DNA of 64,000 nt from Symsagittifera roscoffensis (Eukaryota > Xenacoelomorpha > Acoela > Convolutidae): NCBI RefSeq assembly GCF_963678635.1, contig NC_087067.1, positions 1,860,001 through 1,924,000 of the forward strand, read 5' to 3'. This document shows positions 45,601 through 46,726 of the stretch, piece after piece (within the stretch, counting starts at the first letter, position 1; every line of letters starts with the position of its first letter). The position numbers were made by a program, and so were the translations under genes. Under the pieces are notes generated by a model. The model had not been told where the DNA came from and did no database searches. It saw nothing but the letters and a program-made list of their open reading frames with translations.

Positions 45601-46726
45601 ACTGTTTATTTTATTATTCATGATTTGCAATCATATTTTTTCTGTTAACCCTCAGAAACTTTTTCGTAATCCTTTTTTTATTTGACAGGCACTGAGAGCT
45701 GAAATTCAAAAGTACGCCAAGGAGATCTATGCCATCAACGAAAAGACTCGCAAGCTGGCAAGACTCGGAGGACGAAGACAACGGAAGAGCAACGACATGC
45801 GATCCCTCTTTCCGAAAGGACGTCCCAAAGCCGGAACTCCCTCTGACTTCTCTCCCATCATGGAGGGATCCGCTTCGCCACTTAGCCCCCATTCTTCAAG
45901 TTTCGTAGCAATCGGGAGGTCTAGGGAGGACCTCTTGATGGGATCCATGGGGTCTCTAGGACTCACAAGGTCCAGAGAAAACATCTCGAAATCCAGAGAA
46001 AGTTTATCAAAGTCGATTCGAGGGTCACGTGAGGACGTTGCACAAAGCAGTTTGACTGAACCACCTTCCAGTAACCTTTCAAAGTATACATTTTTGAATG
46101 TTGTGACGTCACGAAATTTGGAAACCATAAAAGAGCCCAGCGAACTCTCTCGAAGTACTAATGACGATTCAGCTGAAGTCCAGGAACCGGAGATCAAATT
46201 AAAAGAAAATATTATACTTGACTTGGAAATTCCTCCGAATGAACCGATTACATCATTGTCCTCTAATTCGAGTCTGTCTTCTAGTGGAAATTTTCTTTTG
46301 ACATACGCAACACCTCCTTTTATGGAAACTACTCCCGTCGACTCTAGTGGATTTCAAAGTGTAACGAGTTCTCGGGATTCTAAGAGGTGTAATGTTTGGG
46401 GCCTTTCGCCTAGAGGAAAATTAACGGAAATTTCTGATGAAGAAATGAACTCAAAACCAACTGCAAATGAAAAATTAAACAATGAGAATTCTTTGCAGTT
46501 TTCTAGAGCGCCGATTCTGAAGTCAAATTTTAGTCCTCAGCCGTCGAAATCCACTCTTAACTTGCGTAGAGAGTCTGTCATTGGAGACTTCACGTCTGGA
46601 AACGCGCATCAAGAAACGCCGGGAAAATCGACCTCAGTTATTGGCCCAAAATTAACTAGATCAGCAGAATCGGAAAAATACGCGAAAAACTCAAATGAAA
46701 AATTTTCTTCATCTTTACCGCGTTGA
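471..46726 (+). CDS. Giant spectrin-repeat/coiled-coil protein gene, 3' portion (38 exons)
   Basis: Thirty-eight exons chain with matching phases into about 8,005 nt of CDS, ending at TGA 46724-46726. The 5' end lies outside the window. Intron phases are 27 of phase 0, eight of phase 2 and two of phase 1. The product is rich in E, K, Q, L and S, nearly free of proline before the tail, and has W-centred helices (DWLTSF, NWQRAA, EDWKLL, CDWIED, SDWLKI, VQWVEI, RLEAWVEQ). This is the hallmark of roughly 100-residue spectrin repeats. No membrane segment, actin-binding CH domain, EF-hand, GAS2, KASH, WW or ZZ domain is visible here. The likely role, inferred from the family, is a long elastic cytoskeletal linker of nesprin, spectraplakin or dystrophin type. 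The Ser/Arg-rich tail fits a microtubule- or kinase-regulated end but does not decide the family. Confidence 0.8.
913..1385 (+). CDS. Exon 2 of giant gene
   Basis: Acceptor ctttttag; donor CA|gtaagc; 157 codons plus two bases (phase 2 exit). It is the longest internal exon. The residues around DFDWLTSFVHSYLK carry the conserved spectrin-repeat Trp and are followed by a long amphipathic helix; a second Trp lies in NKWSKKVPK. Reading on past the donor meets a stop at 1387-1389, which supports the splice. Confidence 0.88.
1462..1639 (+). CDS. Exon 3 of giant gene
   Basis: Acceptor aatttttag; donor ATCCAG|gtattt. One base completes the split Gln codon from exon 2, then 59 codons in phase 0. Helical (CKENLSEKLADFEQEKEKRK), ending in a Ser-rich linker (DNSSSSPASNALEKIQ). 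It precedes a 2.5 kb intron. Confidence 0.88.
1704..2770 (+). repeat. Hairpin-ended intronic repeat (family D)
   Basis: The left end has a perfect 7 bp stem with loop gataa (CCCTTGC 1708-1714, GCAAGGG 1720-1726), followed by ttgcaatcgggta. Diverged left ends recur at 17908, 30027 and 35634. The body has two direct copies of a block containing ggtttcggcctata and gtggcctcatatt (2240-2280, 2405-2445), also present at 30168-30210. A decayed hairpin, gaagctcagcttt, with cctctgtgttt near 2740-2762, resembles the right ends of family E. No coding capacity. The exact right border is my inference. Confidence 0.5.
2771..4159 (+). other. Intronic DNA with diverged family-D-like pieces
   Basis: AT-rich intron. 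Pieces at 3597-3660 (tttcggcatattttatattgg) and 3730-3990 (ggttcaacgggtgtctaccc; ttcgctagcttgcaa) recur at 12780-13100 and 20160-20540, so this is old interspersed repeat. No exon candidate was found. Confidence 0.4.
4160..4327 (+). CDS. Exon 4 of giant gene
   Basis: Acceptor ctgttttag; donor GAAAAG|gtcaga; 56 codons, phase 0 on both sides. It has a Trp in the helix VHKWDEAKEKSNKL. The following 3.0 kb intron holds the reversed retroelement fragment. Confidence 0.87.
4430..4808 (-). repeat. Candidate 3' LTR of the gypsy fragment
   Basis: On the minus strand the sequence begins TGTCAGGGGCTACA near 4808, a gypsy-like LTR start, about 155 bp beyond the last pol-like codon. It contains a perfect hairpin (CTCACACT and AGTGTGAG around 4711-4732). 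The inner border is plausible. The outer border near 4430 is a guess, because no matching LTR is visible on the other side of the fragment. Confidence 0.35.
4964..5887 (-). pseudogene. Ty3/gypsy pol C-terminal extension
   Basis: In the same frame as the integrase ORF at 5912-6799 and separated from it only by one TGA (5912-5914), so originally one polyprotein. It encodes a linker then a long basic, Ser/Gly/Lys-rich region, ending with RRSTRRKKPVDKMGG, similar in style to the Arg-rich 'RxxRxRKPxxR' tails of gypsy polyproteins. No chromodomain is evident. It lies antisense inside an intron of the giant gene. Confidence 0.6.
5912..6799 (-). pseudogene. Ty3/gypsy retrotransposon integrase fragment
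   Basis: Integrase catalyses insertion of retroelement cDNA. The H2C2 zinc finger is seen at H62, H66, C94 and C97 (HYYHH ... CQQC). The catalytic core has D129 (LDFWGPI), D188 (HVDQGS) and E224 (GSVERT), with exactly 35 residues between the last two. Upstream, integrase-like sequence continues only after a frame change near 6870-6890, and coding similarity fades by about 7090; no reverse transcriptase or RNase H was recognised. This is a 5'-truncated, inactivated copy. The stop at 5912 and the frameshift mark it as a pseudogene. Confidence 0.82.
6880..7110 (-). pseudogene. Frameshifted upstream piece of the gypsy pol
   Basis: A minus-strand frame different from that of 5912-6799 is open for about 60 codons (with SIPSKFAGELFP and NPNQQVISIIPG). 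It ends at a stop where the integrase frame takes over. Best read as the preceding part of the same polyprotein after an indel. The fragment ends near a C-run/G-run pair (ccccccctagcaaaaggggg at about 7112). Confidence 0.45.
7324..7491 (+). CDS. Exon 5 of giant gene
   Basis: Acceptor attttgcag; donor AACAAA|gtacgc; 56 codons, phase 0/0. Acidic helix, EFAAQEVKDLELVCSETIQN onward, with no Trp. Confidence 0.88.
7911..8027 (+). CDS. Exon 6 of giant gene
   Basis: Acceptor actttttcag; donor CTCCAT|gtaagt; 39 codons, phase 0/0. It is the shortest certain exon. It has a basic Cys-containing helix (LKRVSECKCSLKSIEG) and a loop-like stretch with two prolines (APSQKNRIPVMS), consistent with an inter-helix loop. 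It is too short for the usual 60-codon ORF cutoff. Confidence 0.83.
8337..8534 (+). CDS. Exon 7 of giant gene
   Basis: Acceptor atttttgtag; donor GTTGAG|gtattt; 66 codons, phase 0/0. The motif LDNWQRAATLAQELSAVVDE is a textbook spectrin-repeat Trp helix. The loop SSGLMGDENVFG then leads into the next helix. Confidence 0.9.
8924..9063 (+). CDS. Exon 8 of giant gene
   Basis: Acceptor tcgcttctag; donor GAAAA|gtaagt; 46 codons plus two bases (phase 2 exit). Ala/Lys-rich helix (SAVADKAEAKSELSALLDSL). The split Lys codon is completed by the first base of exon 9, 3.2 kb away. Confidence 0.87.
9839..10268 (+). repeat. Hairpin-ended repeat (HP-B type), complete
   Basis: Left end TTGTTCTGAC followed by hairpin CCACTC-gaa-GAGTGG (9848-9862). 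Right end GTTCGGAACATT followed by hairpin GTGC-tactt-GCAC, ending cttgttt at about 10268. About 430 bp, no ORF of note. The two ends share the inverted motif GTTCYGAC/GTYGGAAC. The layout resembles non-autonomous rolling-circle (Helentron/HINE) elements, which is inference. Confidence 0.6.
10361..10980 (+). repeat. Composite repeat with tRNA-like module (HP-E), complete
   Basis: Starts with a degenerate hairpin (cacttgcgaagcaatgtg), then tctttttttccaacctaa, a tRNA-like block at 10785-10870 (GTGGCTGAATGGTTAGTGC as box A), and ends with the perfect hairpin GCGAAGC-aca-GCTTCGC (10955-10971) and cctctgt. It is followed directly by unrelated intron. Confidence 0.58.
10785..10870 (+). repeat. tRNA-like module
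   Basis: GCATCCGTGGCTGAATGGTTAG (see 10785-10806) has the form of a tRNA acceptor strand and D-arm/box A. The downstream half is decayed: box B is not recognisable and no acceptor stem closes. A SINE-type relic inside HP-E, not a functional tRNA gene. Confidence 0.4.
11566..12195 (-). repeat. Hairpin-ended repeat (HP-B), complete, reversed
   Basis: Lower-coordinate end: aacaaggatagcc then GTGC-aagta-GCAC and GGAATGTTCCGACC. Upper end: hairpin CCATT-ttc-AATGG (12176-12188) and GTCAGAAC. Contains ctcgctcg repeats (11947-11982) and the block tgtggtacctgattttgcg shared by all HP-B copies. It ends about 100 bp before exon 9. About 630 bp. Confidence 0.6.
12298..12478 (+). CDS. Exon 9 of giant gene
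   Basis: Acceptor tgtctacag; donor GCCCAA|gtgagt. One base, then 60 codons, phase 0 exit. Acidic helices (ARENFIKECCETEAELESMQ). The frame stays open upstream of the acceptor only because a repeat (11566-12195) happens to lack stops there. Confidence 0.87.
12560..13680 (+). other. Intronic repeat-derived DNA
   Basis: 12780-13100 matches the family-D-like pieces at 3600-3990 and 20160-20540. 13330-13560 shares blocks with 9250-9400 (cgtacgagcgttttttgaggta against ctgtacgagctttctttgag). No splice-flanked coding segment was seen. Confidence 0.4.
14049..14582 (+). repeat. Hairpin-ended repeat HP-A, copy 1
   Basis: Left: TTGTTCCGAC overlapping hairpin ACTTTCG-ata-CGAAAGT (14057-14073), then taacggaatatttgtgctcgg. 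Middle: hairpin GCGCGA-tataat-TCGCGC (14283-14300). Right: GTCGGAACATT then CAGGGC-ttc-GCCCTG (14554-14568) and atacgagcagtctt. 534 bp and non-coding. Directly abuts copy 2. Confidence 0.65.
14583..15075 (+). repeat. Hairpin-ended repeat HP-A, copy 2 (head-to-tail with copy 1)
   Basis: Same left, middle and right hairpins as copy 1, with the left motif decayed to ttctttcgac. Ends gatacgagcaatcttgttt. Differs from copy 1 by scattered substitutions and short indels. Tandem head-to-tail arrangement with no spacer. Confidence 0.65.
15076..15583 (+). other. Intron with decayed repeat end and possible alternative 5' UTR
   Basis: 15185-15225 carries an HP-E-type right end (cgaagcgcagctttacctctgtgttt as a broken hairpin). 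From about 15360 to 15583 the sequence is less repetitive and leads into the candidate alternative first exon. I see no TATA box at a fixed distance. Confidence 0.3.
15584..15649 (+). CDS. Candidate alternative first exon or small internal exon
   Basis: ATG at 15584 opens 22 codons, beginning MSAFSTSAWEASAGLLALN, up to a perfect donor AGC|gtaagt, exiting in the phase that exon 10 needs. An in-frame TAA at 15563-15565 precedes the ATG. The roughly 200 bp upstream are less A/T-homopolymeric than the surrounding intron, as a 5' UTR might be. Alternatively it is an internal exon after acceptor attctaag, since phase 0 fits both neighbours. The non-charged composition differs from the spectrin-like exons, which favours an alternative N-terminus. 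Confidence 0.42.
16729..17055 (+). CDS. Exon 10 of giant gene
   Basis: Acceptor atattttag; donor CTTAAG|gtatgt; 109 codons, phase 0/0. The start is very basic (NIGEKKDKVKKLARSQSDKF), with a PPK break, then a long helix (LRSVESFLEAASKSVEGYSK) and a Ser-rich linker (SRSPSSLKSQDS). The basic head is unlike the other exons and is where the candidate alternative exon would join. Confidence 0.88.
17600..17779 (+). CDS. Exon 11 of giant gene
   Basis: Acceptor tgttcactag; donor TACGAG|gtaggt; exactly 60 codons, phase 0/0. Helical (ESKRSMENQTKALKNEQF, then LKELSIIVENELNTVLKE). Confidence 0.88.
18111..18254 (+). CDS. Exon 12 of giant gene
   Basis: Acceptor taaattacag; donor ACTGAG|gtgagc; 48 codons, phase 0/0. 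Conserved-type Trp in GCAEDWKLLYSSMSGFEEKM, then the loop SPFHSLGDEDLR. Confidence 0.88.
18389..18600 (+). repeat. hAT-like MITE fragment (family F), left end
   Basis: Begins CAGGGGCGGATCCAAGATTTT, a CAGGG-type terminal inverted repeat as in hAT elements. The body has ttccgagctctcc and caagg blocks shared with 23513-23933. The other end is missing before exon 13. Related pieces follow at 19046-19112 (ggcgcccaaggcgcc). Confidence 0.55.
18732..18877 (+). CDS. Exon 13 of giant gene
   Basis: Acceptor ctcgtttcag; donor CAAAA|gttaga; 48 codons plus two bases (phase 2). Helical (SSRDKESIDQLKMEGSKLCQ). Read-through past the donor stops within five codons. Confidence 0.85.
19423..19915 (+). repeat. 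Hairpin-ended repeat HP-A, copy 3
   Basis: TTGTTCCGAC with ACTTTCG-ata-CGAAAGT at the left, GCGCGA-tatatt-TCGCGC in the middle, and CAGGGC-ttc-GCCCTG then atacgagaagtcttgttt at the right. About 493 bp, 4.3 kb from copy 2. Confidence 0.65.
20807..20860 (+). repeat. HP-A right-end relic
   Basis: ttactgggcagtacgaatttg leads into AGGGC-tac-GCCCT and gatacgagc. Only the 3' hairpin end is left; the loop differs (tac for ttc) while the stem stays paired. Confidence 0.45.
21153..21336 (+). CDS. Exon 14 of giant gene
   Basis: Acceptor gtttttttgcag; donor CTTAAA|gtaagg. One base completes a split Asn codon, then 61 codons. Strongly heptad-like helix (FREMLSQLSTEVTGEIERRE). Confidence 0.88.
21715..21895 (+). 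CDS. Exon 15 of giant gene (GC donor)
   Basis: Acceptor ttgtttag; 60 codons plus one base. No GT donor fits. The exon ends at TTATCAG|gcaagc, an ideal GC-AG donor, and phase 1 matches exon 16 exactly. Encodes NASREMDDLFSPIKIEYLKR and a following helix. Confidence 0.82.
22209..22293 (-). repeat. tRNA-like module, reversed
   Basis: On the minus strand, GTGGTGGTACAGGTAC resembles box A and AGTTCGAGGCC resembles box B, with a middle arm between. The ends do not form a clean acceptor stem. Likely a tRNA-derived SINE head. Confidence 0.4.
22414..22580 (+). CDS. Exon 16 of giant gene
   Basis: Acceptor ttttttggtag; donor CTGGAG|gtatga. Two bases complete an Asp codon, then 55 codons. Aromatic/basic helix (IYREKLRKFYTRYSELEREM) in which Tyr takes the place of the repeat Trp, then an AAAQEEDES linker with two prolines before it. 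Confidence 0.87.
22640..22882 (+). repeat. Family F MITE fragment
   Basis: Starts with gggatcctttcaccccaatg and ends ctcccccctcgagaaaaaat then agatccgtctctg, a mutated form of the terminal repeat atccgcccctg. No ORF of note. Confidence 0.45.
23292..23461 (+). CDS. Exon 17 of giant gene
   Basis: Acceptor gaatgttctag; donor TCCAA|gtaaat; 56 codons plus two bases (phase 2). Helix LLVRQQELQSAVDSLMQM, loop SPFLNGTGKTN, second helix. It begins the run of alternating phase-2/phase-0 introns. Confidence 0.87.
23513..23933 (+). repeat. hAT-like MITE (family F), full length
   Basis: Left end CAGCGGATTTAGGGGGCGGG, right end CTAGATCCGCCCCTG: imperfect terminal inverted repeats beginning CAG. Contains the palindromic block gcgcctttggcgcc and acgctcgcc, shared with 33334-34125. 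The word atagcca occurs on both sides near the borders, but a clean 8 bp target duplication is not visible. Sits in the intron after exon 17. Confidence 0.6.
24114..24273 (+). CDS. Exon 18 of giant gene
   Basis: Acceptor ctttcatttcag; donor TTGGAG|gtaatg. One base, then 53 codons, phase 0 exit. Three Trp in SWKKYLNWLKQTNESI and DNMDWNVF mark a spectrin-repeat helix and loop. Confidence 0.89.
24495..24637 (+). CDS. Exon 19 of giant gene
   Basis: Acceptor gatttaatag; donor CAGAA|gtaagt; 47 codons plus two bases (phase 2). Lys/Gln-rich helices (KQRQKLKSLESDVSNANC). Below the usual ORF-length cutoff but well supported by both splice sites and phase. Confidence 0.85.
24846..25032 (+). CDS. Exon 20 of giant gene
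   Basis: Acceptor tctttcatttgag, with a G at -3 but a strong pyrimidine tract; donor TTAAAA|gtaatt. One base plus 62 codons. Another in-phase AG lies 12 nt further in (attttaag), so the start may shift by four codons. The repeat Trp lies in RACDWIEDSQSQLANEL. Confidence 0.84.
25315..25520 (+). CDS. Exon 21 of giant gene
   Basis: Acceptor tgatttcag; donor GAACAG|gtaaat; 68 codons plus two bases (phase 2). Helix around LYSYWEKHCQSVNCK, then a Pro loop and a helix. Confidence 0.88.
25880..26098 (+). repeat. HP-E fragment with the best-preserved tRNA-like module
   Basis: tRNA-like block 25919-25990: GTGGCTAGTTTTTAGGGCG (box A), an arm GAGATTCTTCATCTC, and GCAAGTTCGAATCCTTCGC (T-arm with box B GTTCGAATCC). 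The repeat ends in a perfect hairpin GCGAAGC-gca-GCTTCGC (26075-26091). The left part is truncated relative to 10361-10980. Confidence 0.6.
26320..26574 (-). repeat. HP-B fragment, reversed
   Basis: Carries ctactcgctcg, caaaaacttgaaaccagttt, atgataatatatcactcgac, and the terminal hairpin CCATT-ttc-AATGG with GTCGGAAT. Truncated at the low-coordinate end. Lies just before exon 22. Confidence 0.55.
26617..26746 (+). CDS. Exon 22 of giant gene
   Basis: Acceptor attttttcag; donor GTTCAG|gttggt. One base (completing Ser) plus 43 codons. Acidic helix IRERLDDIGEKLLALDGDLA. An HP-B repeat fragment ends about 40 bp upstream of the acceptor. Confidence 0.86.
27114..27271 (+). CDS. Exon 23 of giant gene
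   Basis: Acceptor atatattttaag (A at -3); donor ACAAG|gtaagt; 52 codons plus two bases (phase 2). Helix ELDSSVIQLEKDVSNVLAEL, ending QIDWLTR, so the Trp lies at the exon end. Confidence 0.85.
27296..27570 (+). repeat. Small local tandem duplications
   Basis: Two copies of a roughly 90 bp block (tgtatttggaat ... gacaataaa/gccaataaa ... aaatcttgaaa), and two copies of a 22 bp block containing tttttggtaacgag at about 27518 and 27540. Intronic, non-coding. Confidence 0.6.
28003..28156 (+). CDS. Exon 24 of giant gene
   Basis: Acceptor atgttttccag; donor TTGCAG|gtacca. One base plus 51 codons. YVEECGKVWDSLEQKEQSIQ carries the repeat Trp. The loop NLDTLPNMEQ follows. Confidence 0.88.
28327..28380 (+). 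repeat. HP-B right-end relic
   Basis: gtcggaacattct, then gtgctaatttcac (stem decayed), then gggctatccttgttta. The rest of the element is not recognisable upstream. Confidence 0.45.
28641..28820 (+). CDS. Exon 25 of giant gene
   Basis: Acceptor ttcactttag; donor TGTCAG|gtagga; 60 codons, phase 0/0. Ala/Leu-rich helix (AKIEESALTALASQLFDSFE), Pro break, second helix. Confidence 0.88.
29046..29100 (-). repeat. Partial tRNA-like T-arm, reversed
   Basis: Minus strand GGCGGTTCGAGGCCCACC is a T-arm with a box B. The 5' half would overlap exon 26 and is not tRNA-like. A relic only. Confidence 0.3.
29107..29259 (+). CDS. Exon 26 of giant gene
   Basis: Acceptor attgttccag; donor CTGAAG|gtatca; 51 codons, phase 0/0. 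Two Trp in FEEWDLQVWDEEQLSKAI. A tRNA-like T-arm on the opposite strand lies just before the acceptor. Confidence 0.88.
29684..30013 (+). CDS. Exon 27 of giant gene
   Basis: Acceptor tgtgttccag; donor TTGAAT|gtaggt; 110 codons, phase 0/0, close to one spectrin repeat. Trp in QHSWYKKESMPEES, then a long charged helix (VAKERVNKKLQELNGLQDES) and a Lys-rich end. Confidence 0.9.
30424..30735 (+). CDS. Exon 28 of giant gene
   Basis: Acceptor ccttag; donor TGCCAG|gtattt; 104 codons, phase 0/0, again about one repeat long. Trp in SDLWMRYEESREELESMANM. A KNGPNLK loop separates the helices. Confidence 0.9.
31378..31394 (+). repeat. (AAG)n microsatellite
   Basis: Five to six AAG units, followed by aatttatttctcc, in the intron between exons 28 and 29. 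A 25 bp direct duplication (catccagttttttcaaattg) sits 500 bp downstream at about 31897-31946. Confidence 0.8.
32222..32367 (+). CDS. Exon 29 of giant gene
   Basis: Acceptor tttttttcag; donor AAAAG|gtgtgt; 48 codons plus two bases (phase 2). Helix LGGLDNVVAAVNDKFSQVES and a Gly/Asn loop. Confidence 0.86.
32655..33330 (+). repeat. Four-copy 163-171 bp satellite-like array
   Basis: Phase-marking motif (gggttcaat / aggtttaat / gtgtttaat) starts at about 32663, 32834, 32997 and 33165; a fifth partial unit begins near 33317. Each unit also contains aaagttatggcc- or cgttatcg-like and gaccgttt-like blocks in the same order. Copies are strongly diverged. Located in the intron after exon 29. Confidence 0.6.
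33334..33690 (-). repeat. Family F MITE, reversed
   Basis: Contains ggccgaccaaaatgattttcc, ttggcgccaaaggcgcc and a G-run/C-run pair near 33640-33661, ending gccaaatacgcctctg. Order and orientation are opposite to 23513-23933. An antisense 84-codon ORF here is part of the repeat. Confidence 0.5.
33853..34125 (+). repeat. Family F MITE fragment, left part
   Basis: Starts CAGGGGCGGATGGTCCCCCC; has ggcgccttgggcgcc and gagcgcgcgcc; ends at ttaggagagctcg without the right terminal repeat. The two F copies, 33334 and 33853, lie tail to head in one intron. Confidence 0.55.
34126..34966 (+). other. Intronic DNA without recognisable content
   Basis: AT-rich. Nothing in it recurs elsewhere in the window and I see no exon-like segment before the acceptor of exon 30. 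Confidence 0.4.
34967..35129 (+). CDS. Exon 30 of giant gene
   Basis: Acceptor gatttacttatag; donor CTTCAG|gtaacg. One base completes the split Ser codon of exon 29, then 54 codons. The correct frame reads AYATAAKLVNKLAEEKQRRS, with Trp in VSSWNEEKAKLQ. A longer ATG-started ORF in another frame (34933-35133) is a shadow. Confidence 0.86.
35296..35589 (+). CDS. Exon 31 of giant gene
   Basis: Acceptor cttgatttag; donor AAAGCG|gtttgt (weak); 98 codons, phase 0/0. ENIVQCSDWLKIAEEIVEKA is a repeat Trp helix. Met-rich middle (CASMMRVEHG). Read-through reaches TGA at 35596. Confidence 0.85.
35634..35765 (+). repeat. Family D left-end copy
   Basis: ccattgcgataagcaggggt, then tactacactttttccgg and ataagaaattgtaagttta, match 1704-1810. 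The stem is partly decayed (CATTGC / GCAGGGG). Confidence 0.45.
37067..37300 (+). repeat. HP-B left-end fragment
   Basis: tgttcggaatactgaaagtgg (stem ACT-gaa-AGT), then cgtattcgggtg and tcataaaatcagataccac, the reverse complement of the block seen at 12110-12195. Truncated at the right. Confidence 0.5.
37676..38212 (+). repeat. Composite repeat with tRNA-like module (HP-E), complete
   Basis: Left hairpin ACACAAGC-aaa-GCTTGTGT (37677-37695), then aaacctaagtcgcaaatattg. tRNA-like block 37882-37955. Right hairpin GCGAAGT-gca-ACTTCGC (38187-38203), then cctctggg. The closing stem pair is T-A here and C-G in the copies at 10955 and 26075. Confidence 0.6.
37882..37955 (+). repeat. tRNA-like module
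   Basis: GATCTTTAGCGCAGAGGTAG (box A) and GGTTCTAACC (near box B) are 40-odd bases apart. The outer stem is not clean. It sits inside HP-E. Confidence 0.42.
38644..38827 (+). CDS. Exon 32 of giant gene
   Basis: Acceptor ctgtgtttcag; donor AAGCTTG|gtgaga; 61 codons plus one base (phase 1). Helices SLEESVEKEKSRIASMKFSL and SESIDQLEARLKGVEEKCRE around a GGTSSN loop. A read-through ORF runs to 38862, but phase 1 fits exon 33. Confidence 0.87.
39209..39357 (+). CDS. Exon 33 of giant gene
   Basis: Acceptor ttttcgtttag; donor GTCAGG|gtgagt. Two bases complete Asp, then 49 codons. Trp helix LNQSIVQWVEIGESMMANS, then the loop GGNKATGYDEL. Confidence 0.88.
39541..39596 (+). repeat. Perfect 28 bp tandem duplication
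   Basis: Two identical head-to-tail units beginning caaataaacaacccccctaa. No mismatches, so it is recent. It lies in the intron after exon 33. Confidence 0.85.
39740..39965 (-). repeat. HP-B fragment, reversed
   Basis: gctcgctcgctttttgc, caaaccggtttttctcgacac, tgtggtacctgatttttc and ccccattttcaat are the same blocks as in 11566-12195. The terminal hairpin is decayed. Confidence 0.5.
40432..40460 (+). repeat. HP-B right-end relic
   Basis: agaatattttgtgctacttg with the paired GTGC/GCAC stem, then a poly-A run. About 55 bp upstream of exon 34. Confidence 0.4.
40515..40664 (+). CDS. Exon 34 of giant gene
   Basis: Acceptor ggtgttgtag; donor AAACAG|gtacgc; 50 codons, phase 0/0. Acidic helix DLLDQEGSLDSTLSRMQDIA, then LKKVSEQLRRKQ. 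Confidence 0.87.
41012..41090 (+). repeat. tRNA-like module
   Basis: GATCGTGGAGCAGGTGCGAG resembles box A and GCGGTTCAATTCC resembles a T-arm with box B. About 45 bp of middle sequence. The acceptor stem is incomplete. It precedes the HP-E copy at 41219. Confidence 0.42.
41219..41776 (+). repeat. Composite repeat with tRNA-like module (HP-E)
   Basis: Left part tagtgtaatagttcgac, then ccaacctaagtcgcaag. tRNA-like block 41596-41668. Right end GGGAAGT-gca-GCTTAGC (partly unpaired), then ctctgtgttttt. An ORF of 99 codons across it is an artefact of the repeat. Confidence 0.55.
41596..41668 (+). repeat. tRNA-like module, Ser/Leu-type layout
   Basis: GAACGTGGCGCAGATGCGAGG (box A at 41601-41611), an arm GGGATTCTAAATCTC, and GTCGCAGGAGCGAATCC in the place of the T-arm. 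Best comparison is the module at 25919-25990, with which it shares gattct-aatctct-ggtcgca. Confidence 0.45.
42184..42290 (+). repeat. tRNA-like module next to HP-B
   Basis: GCGGTGGCTCCGAAGAGAG (box A-like) and GGTTTCGAATCTC (box B-like), 21 bp before the TTGTTCC left end of an HP-B element. The spacing between the boxes is longer than in a tRNA. Confidence 0.35.
42311..42859 (+). repeat. Hairpin-ended repeat (HP-B), complete
   Basis: Left TTGTTCC then ATTATT-gaa-AAT (decayed stem) and ggggaagaac. Right GTCGGAACATTC, GTGC-tactt-GCAC (42826-42838), then ggctattcttgttt. About 549 bp. Its right half mirrors 11566-12195 on the opposite strand. Confidence 0.6.
42931..42995 (+). repeat. Second HP left end
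   Basis: TTGTTCCGATCGCC-caa-GGCGAGG: motif plus hairpin, here with an all-G/C stem (CGCC/GGCG), then aggaactttagatttgggtg as in HP-B. The body is cut short by the reversed copy at 43046. Confidence 0.5.
43046..43695 (-). repeat. Hairpin-ended repeat (HP-B), complete, reversed
   Basis: Aligns end to end with 11566-12195: aaacaaggatggc, atgttccgac, aagcataaatagg, gctcgctcgcttt, tgtggtacctgattttgcg, and the final ccatttttaatgggcgg. About 650 bp. Confidence 0.6.
44107..44250 (+). CDS. Exon 35 of giant gene
   Basis: Acceptor tgatttag; donor AAAGGA|gtaagt; 48 codons, phase 0/0. Most typical spectrin-repeat sequence of the window: EEWVDVGHGMKRLEAWVEQ, then TQKTLERPEE, with two Trp in one helix. 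Confidence 0.9.
44500..44649 (+). CDS. Exon 36 of giant gene
   Basis: Acceptor gccttttcag; donor GACCAG|gtcagt; 50 codons, phase 0/0. Helix ELIAEIEGKKTEATELVNRK; a Gly/Ser/Thr loop follows. Confidence 0.88.
45179..45370 (+). CDS. Exon 37 of giant gene
   Basis: Acceptor ttttgtttcag; donor CACAAG|gtgctt; 64 codons, phase 0/0. Uninterrupted helices (LSMLEHEAKEQESVLRESVK; DVDRLKALIDDAQKQINA). Confidence 0.88.
45689..46726 (+). CDS. Terminal exon 38: last helix and Ser/Arg-rich C-terminal tail
   Basis: Acceptor tatttgacag; 345 codons, then TGA. The first 30 codons finish the helical rod (EIQKYAKEIYAINEKTRKLA). A basic junction, ARLGGRRQRKS, follows, then about 300 residues of low-complexity, Ser/Thr/Pro-rich, probably disordered tail. 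Between 45914 and 46041 a short motif recurs: SREDLLMGS, SRENISKS, SRESLSKS, SREDVAQS. Arg-Ser and Ser-Pro pairs suggest phosphorylation. No KASH, EF-hand, GAS2 domain or SxIP motif is visible. The codon pattern stays protein-like to the stop, and the antisense ORFs over it are shadows. Confidence 0.88.
   Translation, partial: ALRAEIQKYAKEIYAINEKTRKLARLGGRRQRKSNDMRSLFPKGRPKAGTPSDFSPIMEGSASPLSPHSSSFVAIGRSREDLLMGSMGSLGLTRSRENISKSRESLSKSIRGSREDVAQSSLTEPPSSNLSKYTFLNVVTSRNLETIKEPSELSRSTNDDSAEVQEPEIKLKENIILDLEIPPNEPITSLSSNSSLSSSGNFLLTYATPPFMETTPVDSSGFQSVTSSRDSKRCNVWGLSPRGKLTEISDEEMNSKPTANEKLNNENSLQFSRAPILKSNFSPQPSKSTLNLRRESVIGDFTSGNAHQETPGKSTSVIGPKLTRSAESEKYAKNSNEKFSSSLPR

Noticed and set aside
45727-46197. 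156-codon minus-strand ORF over the tail exon
   Set aside because: Antisense shadow of the Ser-rich terminal exon, which has a good acceptor, a phase match and a continuous rod sequence.
46400-46726. KASH or EF-hand/GAS2 end domain
   Set aside because: No transmembrane stretch, no EF loop and no Cys/His GAS2 pattern in the last 110 residues.
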